The notes beneath the pieces are model-generated. The model did no database searches, was not told the DNA's origin, and saw nothing but the letters and a program-made list of their open reading frames with translations. 20,196 nucleotides of DNA. Source: Methanosphaera sp. Lineage in GTDB: Archaea; Methanobacteriota; Methanobacteria; Methanobacteriales; Methanobacteriaceae. The translations under genes and the position numbers were made by a program. The stretch lies in assembly GCA_017430835.1 (NCBI GenBank), contig JAFRMD010000067.1:1-20196 (forward strand), given 5' to 3'. Positions 7,207-15,083 of the stretch are shown here, in pieces (position 1 is the first letter of the stretch; the number at the start of each line of letters is the position of its first letter).

Positions 7207-9648
7207 TTAATCATTATTTAATTTAGGGCATTCATCATCAACAAATATATCATTTGGTCTGTTTGCTTCATATTTGCAATCTTCTTCTATCAAATCATTT
7301 TTATCACATAATCGGATTGCTCCTCCTTGATCATAACTAGCATTATCCTTGAATAATGATTTTTTTATTTCTAATTTTGATTTAGGACTGTTGTATATTG
7401 CACCAGCCACTAATGACTGATTTCCAATAAAATCTGTATCTCTAATGTTTGTTTTTGATTCTGGTTCAATAGCTATACTTCCTCCTACGTTTGCCCTATT
7501 ATTAGAAAATAATGAAGATTGAATATGAATCTCTCCCTTTTTGGAATTTACGATTGTTCCACCAATATTAGAACTATTATATATGAATTCGCTACCTGAT
7601 ATGTTAACTAAACCACCATGATTATATATTACTCCACCCAGAGCATTTTCATCATCGTTACTAGCTTCATTATCATGGAACTTGCTATCAGTAATTGTTA
7701 ATATGTCAAAATGATTGTTGAATATTGCACCTCCCACTTCTTTAGAAGAATTTTCTAAAAATTCACAGTTTTCTATTTTAACTTCATTATTATTGAAGAT
7801 AGCACCTCCCTCAGCTTCGGCATATCCATGTTTAAAAGTTAAATTTCTAAAGGTAATATTCTCTCCATCTGCATCAAATATCCTTGCTTTTCCACATGCA
7901 TCTATACTGTATCCATTTCCATCAATTACCAAATCATCCCGTCTAATCTTTATTCCATTTGAATATTTTTCATCTTCATTAGCTTTTAAATCCAGTATTA
8001 TGTCATTTTCCAATACAATTTCATTAATTCCATACTTTATATATGAATCCAAGTCAGAGAAATTATAGATATTTTTATCAATTGTTTGTATTGGAACAAA
8101 ATCATTATCTATTAATTCTTTTAAAACATTTAATGATTCTGATAAATCACATTTACCACAATAAAAATTGAGCCATCTAGAAAAATCATTATTAATATCT
8201 TTATAAATTTGTAATGCTAAATCATACTTATTCATATTGTCAAAGGCATGATGTTCACCAGCATGAAAATTAAAATAACACTGAGTATTGTCTGCCCTTA
8301 CAGTGAATGAATATCCTTCAGCATTAAATTCTACTTCAAAATCACAGTCTGATTGAATAGCGTGTATTATAGATGTTAAACAGTCACCTGGTACATCAGT
8401 AATGTAGGATGCTCTACTGTATATGTCCCCCAATTGTATTGCACACCATCCTGCTCCATATATGTTCATAAAATATGGGACATCATTAACTAATTTTTTT
8501 GGTCCGTGGGTGTTTATGTTAAGTTTTTTCTCAAAGGGATTTGCTGTAATTGGACAACTCCTAAAAATCGCACCTGAATTACAATTATCCGGTAGATTCC
8601 ATCCTTCTGCACTAGTTACGTCAACAAGTGATTTACATTTATCAAACATTCTTTCCACTGTAAAGATATTGTGAAAATTCCATGAGGATAATCCATCGAT
8701 GTTCTCCAACGATCTACAAAGATCAAACATGCTCCTCATATTGGTTACACTGGAAACATCCCAATCAGATAGGGCATCAAGATTCCTTAAGCCAGTACAT
8801 CTTAAAAATGTATAGGTCATCTCTTTAACTTTTGATACATCCCATTTAGATAAAGTAGATAGACTAGTAAGTTTTTCACAGCCCCTGAACATTCTAGTGA
8901 TGTCTTTTAGACGGGATGTGTTCCAGTTACTTAAGGCTGATATATCCTCCAAGTAATTGCATTCCCAGAACATGCTGCCCATTTTTTCGACATTGGATAC
9001 ATCCCAATCTTCCAGGCCAGTTAAATTGGTTAATGCCTTACAATCAGAGAACATGCTTGTCATATCTGTAACATTTGAAACATTCCAGTTTTTAAAAGCA
9101 GAAATATCAACTAAAGAGTGGCAATTTGAAAGCATGCTCCACATAGAATTCAATTTAGTTGTATTCCAATTATTTAATCCATTTATGTTTTCTAGTGCAG
9201 TGCAATCAACAAATAGTGCTGTCATATCTTCAACTTTTGAGACATCCCAATCTTCCATACCCTGAAGTTTTGTTAAAGAGGAACAACCTATAAACATGGC
9301 TTCGAGTGAATGAACTTGTGAAACATCCCATGTTTCCATACCAATAACAGAGACTAATGATTCACAATAGGCAAACATTTTATATAATTTCTTAACTTTA
9401 TCAGTAACATTTTGGGCTATAATGACTTTAACATTTTTAAAATCCTCGTAGTAGTTACTTAAATATCTTTTCTTGGATAAATCCTCACTTACATACAGAA
9501 CATGATTTTTATCTTTCACGTCATTCCAATAGGTAAGATTAGTACCATCATCCATGATGATTAATACTTCATAGTCTTCCAAGTCATATATTGTCTTTGT
9601 TGTAGTGTTTAATTTTTCAAATTCTTCTAAGTAGTCATTATAATTCAT
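7207..9648 (-). CDS. BspA-type (DUF285) repeat and beta-helix chimeric protein
   Basis: Residues about 95-370 hold ten DUF285 repeats of about 25 residues, with a W-[DN]-[VTF]-S core followed by MFxxCxxL (for example WDVSNVTDMTSMF-like units). Residues about 380-510 form a separate domain with GAGWCAIQLGDIYSRASYITD and FEVEFNAEGYSFTV. Residues about 565-816 are a beta-helix with about seven GGAIFN-like turns and the same DLVIDGNGYSIDA cap as the downstream gene. BspA and beta-helix proteins are usually exported adhesins, but no signal peptide or anchor is seen. ATG at 9648 is chosen; an in-frame GTG lies at 9657 and neither has a clear ribosome site. Over a dozen cysteines occur in the repeats. 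The stop abuts the next ATG. Confidence 0.85.
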   Translation of the reverse strand: MNYNDYLEEFEKLNTTTKTIYDLEDYEVLIIMDDGTNLTYWNDVKDKNHVLYVSEDLSKKRYLSNYYEDFKNVKVIIAQNVTDKVKKLYKMFAYCESLVSVIGMETWDVSQVHSLEAMFIGCSSLTKLQGMEDWDVSKVEDMTALFVDCTALENINGLNNWNTTKLNSMWSMLSNCHSLVDISAFKNWNVSNVTDMTSMFSDCKALTNLTGLEDWDVSNVEKMGSMFWECNYLEDISALSNWNTSRLKDITRMFRGCEKLTSLSTLSKWDVSKVKEMTYTFLRCTGLRNLDALSDWDVSSVTNMRSMFDLCRSLENIDGLSSWNFHNIFTVERMFDKCKSLVDVTSAEGWNLPDNCNSGAIFRSCPITANPFEKKLNINTHGPKKLVNDVPYFMNIYGAGWCAIQLGDIYSRASYITDVPGDCLTSIIHAIQSDCDFEVEFNAEGYSFTVRADNTQCYFNFHAGEHHAFDNMNKYDLALQIYKDINNDFSRWLNFYCGKCDLSESLNVLKELIDNDFVPIQTIDKNIYNFSDLDSYIKYGINEIVLENDIILDLKANEDEKYSNGIKIRRDDLVIDGNGYSIDACGKARIFDADGENITFRNLTFKHGYAEAEGGAIFNNNEVKIENCEFLENSSKEVGGAIFNNHFDILTITDSKFHDNEASNDDENALGGVIYNHGGLVNISGSEFIYNSSNIGGTIVNSKKGEIHIQSSLFSNNRANVGGSIAIEPESKTNIRDTDFIGNQSLVAGAIYNSPKSKLEIKKSLFKDNASYDQGGAIRLCDKNDLIEEDCKYEANRPNDIFVDDECPKLNND

Positions 9649-9721
9649 TGTTAACACAGCCGAATTTAATATTATTATTTATTTAAAATAAAAAAATTCA
9701 ACATAACTTCATTATATTATT

Positions 9722-11017
9722 TTATAAATGTATCTTCTTTAATGTATCGTATATTTCCTTAAAGCATGCATCATAGCTTATTATATCATAACCATATGGA
9801 TCTGGTATATCATATGGATAGATATCGGCATATTCTTTCATTGTGTAAACTTCTTTTAATTGTGGGCTTAGTTCTTTAAGTATTTCTTTATGTTCCCAGG
9901 TAGCGGTTAATACCAAATCCATGTTTAGAATTTCCGAGTCAATTATATTTGTGGCTAGATGTTTGGATACATCTAATCCATGCATTTTACATACTTCAAT
10001 TGTATTTTTTGATGCCTGCCTACCTGTATCTGCATGTATGCCTGCAGAATATACTTCAACATCCTCATCAACCATTGTTTTGAATATTGCCTCTGCCATT
10101 GCACTCCTGCAGGTATTTGCTGTGCATACAAACATTATTTTACTTTTCATTTTTTCATTCTTTTCCATATATTCACCTTTATTGTATTTAATTAATCCGT
10201 TTGTATCATTGAATAGAGTATTTTCAACATTTTTACTATTTTCTGATAAGTCACAGAATTTTATTATCAGTTCTCCTTCATTGTATAATGCATCACCCTT
10301 GAATGCTTTATTATTCTTGAATATGGAATGAATTATTTTTAGTTTTGATTTGTTGTATATGGCTCCACCTTCGTACTCAACCGTATTACCAAAAAATATT
10401 GAATTTTTAATTACGGTATCAGTATCTTGCATATTATAAATACATGATCCATAATCAGCTTTATTATAATTGAATATTGAATCAATTATTTTAGATGTTG
10501 AAAATGAATCATTAAGAATACATGCACCATTACTCATCATAGCAATAATATTATTGAAGGATGTTGAAGCTACATTTAATCTTCCCTTATTGTACAATAG
10601 TACTCCTTCATCATCAAAAGTATTGTCAATGAATTTACAATCAGTTATTATAAGATTTGAATGATTACTAATTAATGATTTACATGACATGTTTGATTTA
10701 AAAATACAAGACTCTAAATTTAATTTTGAAGAATGATTTTCTATTAAAATATCATAACCTAGTTTAAAATCTTTAAATATTATATTCTTTAAAGTAATAT
10801 CATAACCTAAAACATTAAATAACAGTGCATCACCGGAATTAATGTAATGATAATTACCATCAATTATTAAAGAATCCCTATCAATAATAATTTCAGAATA
10901 AGATATATTTTCCAAGTTAATACCATCTTCCAATATTATTTCTCTAGTATCATTGTTTATTAATGATTGTAATTCGTTTATATTCATGTTACCACAAAAT
11001 TTTTTTAGTATGATCAT
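9722..11017 (-). CDS. Beta-helix domain fused to low-molecular-weight protein phosphatase
   Basis: Residues 1-270 are degenerate beta-helix repeats (NGACILN, YGSCIYN, EGGAIYN, KGDALYN) related to the two downstream proteins. Residues 284-431 are a complete LMW phosphatase of normal length. It has the P-loop CTANTCRS with nucleophile Cys298 and Arg304, then YSAGIHADTG, LTATWEHK and the general-acid motif DPYG at about 406-409. Thr302 matches the position of Thr11 of YwlE, a protein-arginine phosphatase, rather than the Ile/Val of tyrosine phosphatases. Arsenate reductase-like activity is an alternative. An internal ribosome site and ATG at 10168 may also give a free phosphatase of 148 residues. 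The first ATG is used; Met11 is another candidate start. Gaps to the neighbours are 31 and about 70 bases. Confidence 0.88.
   Translation of the reverse strand: MIILKKFCGNMNINELQSLINNDTREIILEDGINLENISYSEIIIDRDSLIIDGNYHYINSGDALLFNVLGYDITLKNIIFKDFKLGYDILIENHSSKLNLESCIFKSNMSCKSLISNHSNLIITDCKFIDNTFDDEGVLLYNKGRLNVASTSFNNIIAMMSNGACILNDSFSTSKIIDSIFNYNKADYGSCIYNMQDTDTVIKNSIFFGNTVEYEGGAIYNKSKLKIIHSIFKNNKAFKGDALYNEGELIIKFCDLSENSKNVENTLFNDTNGLIKYNKGEYMEKNEKMKSKIMFVCTANTCRSAMAEAIFKTMVDEDVEVYSAGIHADTGRQASKNTIEVCKMHGLDVSKHLATNIIDSEILNMDLVLTATWEHKEILKELSPQLKEVYTMKEYADIYPYDIPDPYGYDIISYDACFKEIYDTLKKIHL
10173..10178 (-). promoter_or_regulatory. Internal ribosome binding site before the phosphatase domain
   Basis: On the minus strand AGGTGA is followed by 4 bases and ATG (10168-10166), in frame with the surrounding gene. 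This is a near-ideal site by comparison with others in the window (GGTGAT before the kinase and RtcB genes). It lies exactly at the border between the beta-helix and the phosphatase. Confidence 0.6.
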
Positions 11018-11048
11018 ATCCCTGTATTTGAATTTTTTTAATTATAAT

Positions 11049-13490
11049 TTAATAGTTATTACATACATCTGAAGTTGCTTCATCGGAACATCGTTCATCT
11101 ATTTCGTAAAGCTGTTTAATATAGTTATACAGTTCCTTATAGTTATGTGTGCTTAAGTATTTTGATGCTTCTTCAAATAGTTTTTCTGATATTTCCTCAT
11201 TTTCTGTATATATTCCTTCATATTTTAGGTTAAAGAAAACTGACGTGATAACATCCTTCTGATAGAGTTTTATATAAAGTTCTATTAGTTTTTCGAGTAT
11301 TTGAAATAACTTTTCAGTGTCATATTCTTCAGCGTTTTCATAATTGATAATTATTTTTTCTAGGGTACTTCTTTCTTCTGGAAAATCCTGAATAATATTG
11401 TTTAGTTTCATTATCTTCTTGTCAATATTCTGTTTTAATGATTTTCTTTCCATTATTTCATCTATTTGTTCTGTATAGTTGTTTATGTTGTTGATGTATT
11501 CAACTGTTGTGTTAATTACTGTTTTATCCTCTTTAACTAGTTTCATCAGTATTTCCAAGTATTCCATCATTTCGTCCTTTTCTATTCTGGTAATTATATG
11601 TCTTATTTCATCATTTTCCCTATAATTATTTTTATAGTAATCTATAGTATTATGAGTTGAATTATACCTTTCATCCAGTTTTTTTATTGACGTTAATTGT
11701 GGAGAATATGTGAACTTGTTTTGTAGTGTCTGTTTAGTATCTGGAATAAATATTGTTACTTCTATCTGATTAAGGTTTTCTATTTGCGTATGTATATCAA
11801 TACGAGAATGTATAGGTAAATTATTGTCTATATCATAATTATTGATAGTGATTAGTCCCAACAATGTGTTGTTGTTAGTTTTATTGTTTTCACCAGCAAA
11901 AACAGGTATTGTAATCTTATTTTCTTCATCTTTTTTAAGTGTTTTATTAGTGTAGACAGTTATTTTACTGGTATACCTTAATTTTTCGCCTTTTCCTGCA
12001 AGAATTTTAGTGTTGTTATTTTCCAAGCCTATCCTTATTGATTCTGGTAGTTTTATTGTTCCAGGTTTCAATGATTTCATATATTTTATAGTGTTTGGTG
12101 ATTTTTCATCTAAATTTACCAGAATATTCCTATCATCAAAAACCCTAATTTTATAAGTATTTATCTTACTTTCTGCTTTTATTTCTGTTTTGAATGTTCC
12201 ATCTATATCAACATGTACTTTTATATTAGTTGAATCATTTTCTATTTGAACAGTATAACCCATATAAGAAAATTTATCATCACTTGTAATTATTCTTCCA
12301 TTTAATATGAAAGAATTTTTTGTTGATACCTTTTCATAGTCTAATACTAGTGCGTGCTTATCTGGTTGAGGAGTTGTTGATGGTTTGCTAATTGTACTGG
12401 CATAAATTGCAGCTCCTCTTGCTACTACCGTTAAAGGATTGATACTATACTCCAATGGTATTTCATATTCTTCTCTAATCATTTCACGAATTATTCTACT
12501 TAGTGTGGAACCTCCAACTAAGATAATTTTTTCTATATCACTTCTTTCAATATTTGCTTCTTCCAGTAAGTTATTACATATGTTGAATGTGTTTTTAATA
12601 AATGGCTTCATTATCTGTCGTAGATTATCTATTTTTAATATATATTCAAAAATGTAATCATTGTCAAACAAGTTTTCTATTCTAACTGTTACTTCATCTT
12701 TATTGTTTAATTCTTTTTTAGCTTTTTCTGCCTCATTTTTTAGAATAGCAAATATTTTATTATATTCTTGGTTGTTTCTTGTGAAGTTTTCAAGATTTGT
12801 ATCTTCAATTATTTGTTCTTTAAATAAGTCAACTATCTTCCAGTCAAATATTTTTCCGCCAAGGTTGTCTGCACCATCTGTTGCAAGCTTTTCTATTTCT
12901 TCCCCATTTGCTTTAACCAGTGATGCATCAAAGGTTCCTCCACCAAGGTCATATATCAGCCATGACTTTTGTGTAATATTTTCTGTTTCTAATCCATATG
13001 CAATGGCCGCAGCTATTGGTTCCTGAAGTAGATATGCTGTTCTTAGACCTGCAAGCTGTGCTGCCTTTAGTGTTGCTCTTGTTTTTAGGGGGTTGGAGTT
13101 TGCAGGTACAGTAATTACTGCATGTTCAACATTTTGATGTATTTGATTAAATGCTGATTTTCTAAGGTCTTTAATTATCTCAGCAGACAATTGTTCGGGT
13201 AGCATTTCTTTTTTTGACTTTTGAAAATGAAACTTTATTGGAAATCCCATGTTAAGCTTGAATTCACTGCTTGCATTTGATGGATCTTTCAAGAGTATCT
13301 TTTTTGCCTCTGTTCCTATGATAATGTTATCTTTATCCATTGCTATGATTGATGGGGTGTAATTGTATCCTGTTTGATGATTATTGATAATGATTATATC
13401 CTCTTTTTGTGAATATGCAATCATTGAATCACTTGTTCCAAGGTCTATTGCAAAATCTACTGTATCGTTTACTTGCTTTTGGTCTAACAT
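11049..13490 (-). CDS. Hsp70/DnaK-like ATPase with divergent C-terminal region
   Basis: The N-terminal 370 residues are an Hsp70 nucleotide-binding domain: phosphate-1 DLGTSDS (16-22), EPIAAAIAYG (157-166), phosphate-2 DLGGGTFD (181-188), DNLGGKIFD (208-216) and the adenosine motif GGST (327-330). Residues about 385-600 are strand-rich like a substrate-binding domain but poorly conserved, and about 630-800 are charged helices. At 813 residues it is longer than DnaK (about 610-640) and lacks a DnaK-like C-terminus, so it is a specialised Hsp70 relative, not the housekeeping chaperone. No DnaJ or GrpE gene is nearby. GTGAT precedes the ATG by five bases. It sits between the kinase gene (27-base gap) and the phosphatase fusion (31-base gap), which suggests a substrate-handling role in the same system. 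Confidence 0.92.
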   Translation of the reverse strand: MLDQKQVNDTVDFAIDLGTSDSMIAYSQKEDIIIINNHQTGYNYTPSIIAMDKDNIIIGTEAKKILLKDPSNASSEFKLNMGFPIKFHFQKSKKEMLPEQLSAEIIKDLRKSAFNQIHQNVEHAVITVPANSNPLKTRATLKAAQLAGLRTAYLLQEPIAAAIAYGLETENITQKSWLIYDLGGGTFDASLVKANGEEIEKLATDGADNLGGKIFDWKIVDLFKEQIIEDTNLENFTRNNQEYNKIFAILKNEAEKAKKELNNKDEVTVRIENLFDNDYIFEYILKIDNLRQIMKPFIKNTFNICNNLLEEANIERSDIEKIILVGGSTLSRIIREMIREEYEIPLEYSINPLTVVARGAAIYASTISKPSTTPQPDKHALVLDYEKVSTKNSFILNGRIITSDDKFSYMGYTVQIENDSTNIKVHVDIDGTFKTEIKAESKINTYKIRVFDDRNILVNLDEKSPNTIKYMKSLKPGTIKLPESIRIGLENNNTKILAGKGEKLRYTSKITVYTNKTLKKDEENKITIPVFAGENNKTNNNTLLGLITINNYDIDNNLPIHSRIDIHTQIENLNQIEVTIFIPDTKQTLQNKFTYSPQLTSIKKLDERYNSTHNTIDYYKNNYRENDEIRHIITRIEKDEMMEYLEILMKLVKEDKTVINTTVEYINNINNYTEQIDEIMERKSLKQNIDKKIMKLNNIIQDFPEERSTLEKIIINYENAEEYDTEKLFQILEKLIELYIKLYQKDVITSVFFNLKYEGIYTENEEISEKLFEEASKYLSTHNYKELYNYIKQLYEIDERCSDEATSDVCNNY

Positions 13491-13517
13491 TCTTAATCAC
13501 ATATTATTGTTTTGTTA

Positions 13518-15038
13518 TTACATTTGAAGGTTTTGTTTCCATAATGATAATTTATATGAATATTCTTTTTCTATTCTTTTATCATAAACCACTACAAACT
13601 CTAGTAGTCTGCTTGCATCTTCATAGTTTTCATTATCAGCCAATCGTATTGATTCATTTAATATTTCATTTGGTGAATATGTTTTAAGTATTCCTATAAT
13701 ATTATGGTATTGTTGGCCTATCTGTTTATCTGTATTCATCAAGTCTTCTAATTTTTTTATTGAATCAAATAGGTTATTATTTTGTTCTAATTCATAGAGT
13801 ATCTGCCATAATGAAAGATAACATGAATAGTCATCTGATATTTCTGGGTTATATGCTGTTGCTTCTTCAAGTAATTGACATGCTTGTCTATAATTTTTTC
13901 CTCTAAGTGTTATGTGAAATGCCTGCATTACAAGTTTTATATCTGGATGTTCCGATTTCCATAGTACTAATCGTTTAGTATATTTTCTTCTAATATGATA
14001 ATCCTTAAGCATTTCCTTTTCTAATAGTTCTATAGCATCTTCTAAGTGACCACTAGTTTTGGCTAGGGATAATGCTTCATTAACATTACTATTAGTTACA
14101 TCCTCAATAATCTTATTATCATTGCAACTGTGAGTTACTTCATCGTTGTCTTCTTTAAATCTTTTGATGATATCATTTAATGCTTCCAGTAATTCAGCAG
14201 CATCCTTATATCTGTCTCTGGATTTGATTGATAAAGATTTACTTACAACTTCCTCTATATAATCTGGTATTATGTTATTATATTTGCTAGGAGGTATTAA
14301 CTTATTTTTCCATGCTCTATGAGTTATTAAATCTTCTGTTTCATATTTGTCAACATCATATGGGAAATGATTTGTAAGCAATAAGTAGAATATTACTCCC
14401 ACAGCATATATGTCGGTTTGTGTGGAAAATTCTTTTTCAAAACATTCCGGTGCCATATATGGCAGGGTACCGCCTATATCCAACTGTGTATCTGAGGATG
14501 TTATTTGACTTGCGAATCCAAAATCTGAGATTTTTATCAGCAATTGTCCCTTATTATCATAAGTTAATAATATGTTACCAGTTTTTAAATCTCTATGTAT
14601 AATTGGAGGATTTGATGTGTGTAGTGTATTTAATCCTTGTGTAATTTGCTTGATAATGTTTAGTACTAATTTTATTGGAATTTGTATGTCTGATTTAGTG
14701 AATGATTCCCTGTATTCTTCAAGGTCTCCTCCACTAATATATTCAAGTGCAAAATAGGCATATTCTTCATCTTTTACTGCTATGGTTCCTGCATCATATA
14801 TGCTGATAATATTCTGATGTCTTAATTGTGTTGCCAATTGTACTTCCTGGAAAACATTGTTAACATTTTCATTATCGGTTAATGCTTCTTTAATAATTTT
14901 CATTGCCATTTTTTCATTAAGGAAGTTTTGTTTAACAAGATATACTCTGGCATAACCTCCTTCACCAAGAAATCTTATGTATGAATAGCGTTTGTTGAGT
15001 GAGTTATCAATTAACTCTTTAATATTATTCTCAAACAT
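13518..15038 (-). CDS. Hanks-type Ser/Thr protein kinase with C-terminal helical repeats
   Basis: All kinase landmarks are present, counted from the upstream GTG: glycine loop GEGGYARV (28-35), Lys50 in MAMK, Glu68 in the C-helix, HRDLKTGN (151-158), DFG (175-177), APE (199-201) and RDRY (277-280). The kinase should therefore be active. After residue 320 come four related units of about 30 residues, three with xAxxLLE...YxxxLxLWK. They are TPR-like and probably bind partners. No membrane segment is present, so the protein is cytosolic. The frame reaches GTG 15047, but that GTG is inside the ribosome site GGTGAT; ATG 15038, 4 bases behind it, is preferred. It lies between the FHA gene (about 45 bases) and the Hsp70 gene. 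FHA proteins read phosphothreonine, which fits a shared pathway. Confidence 0.93.
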   Translation of the reverse strand: MFENNIKELIDNSLNKRYSYIRFLGEGGYARVYLVKQNFLNEKMAMKIIKEALTDNENVNNVFQEVQLATQLRHQNIISIYDAGTIAVKDEEYAYFALEYISGGDLEEYRESFTKSDIQIPIKLVLNIIKQITQGLNTLHTSNPPIIHRDLKTGNILLTYDNKGQLLIKISDFGFASQITSSDTQLDIGGTLPYMAPECFEKEFSTQTDIYAVGVIFYLLLTNHFPYDVDKYETEDLITHRAWKNKLIPPSKYNNIIPDYIEEVVSKSLSIKSRDRYKDAAELLEALNDIIKRFKEDNDEVTHSCNDNKIIEDVTNSNVNEALSLAKTSGHLEDAIELLEKEMLKDYHIRRKYTKRLVLWKSEHPDIKLVMQAFHITLRGKNYRQACQLLEEATAYNPEISDDYSCYLSLWQILYELEQNNNLFDSIKKLEDLMNTDKQIGQQYHNIIGILKTYSPNEILNESIRLADNENYEDASRLLEFVVVYDKRIEKEYSYKLSLWKQNLQM

Positions 15039-15042
15039 ACAA

Positions 15043-15048
15043 ATCACC
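15043..15048 (-). promoter_or_regulatory. Ribosome binding site that decides the kinase start
   Basis: GGTGAT on the minus strand, followed by TTGT and ATG 15038. The GTG inside this motif gives a longer open frame but cannot be both ribosome site and start. The same arrangement, GGTGAT-TGTT-TTG, occurs before the AAA ATPase gene (2377-2365). Confidence 0.6.
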
Positions 15049-15083
15049 CAGAATAAAAAAAGTAGTTTTTAAAAAAATGGAGT

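Noticed and set aside
12439..13026. Plus-strand open frames opposite the Hsp70-like gene
   Set aside because: The minus-strand frame has all Hsp70 motifs, so these are shadows.
13409..13687. Plus-strand 92-residue hydrophobic frame across the kinase-Hsp70 junction
   Set aside because: It overlaps two well-supported genes antisense and shows no ribosome site or known motif.
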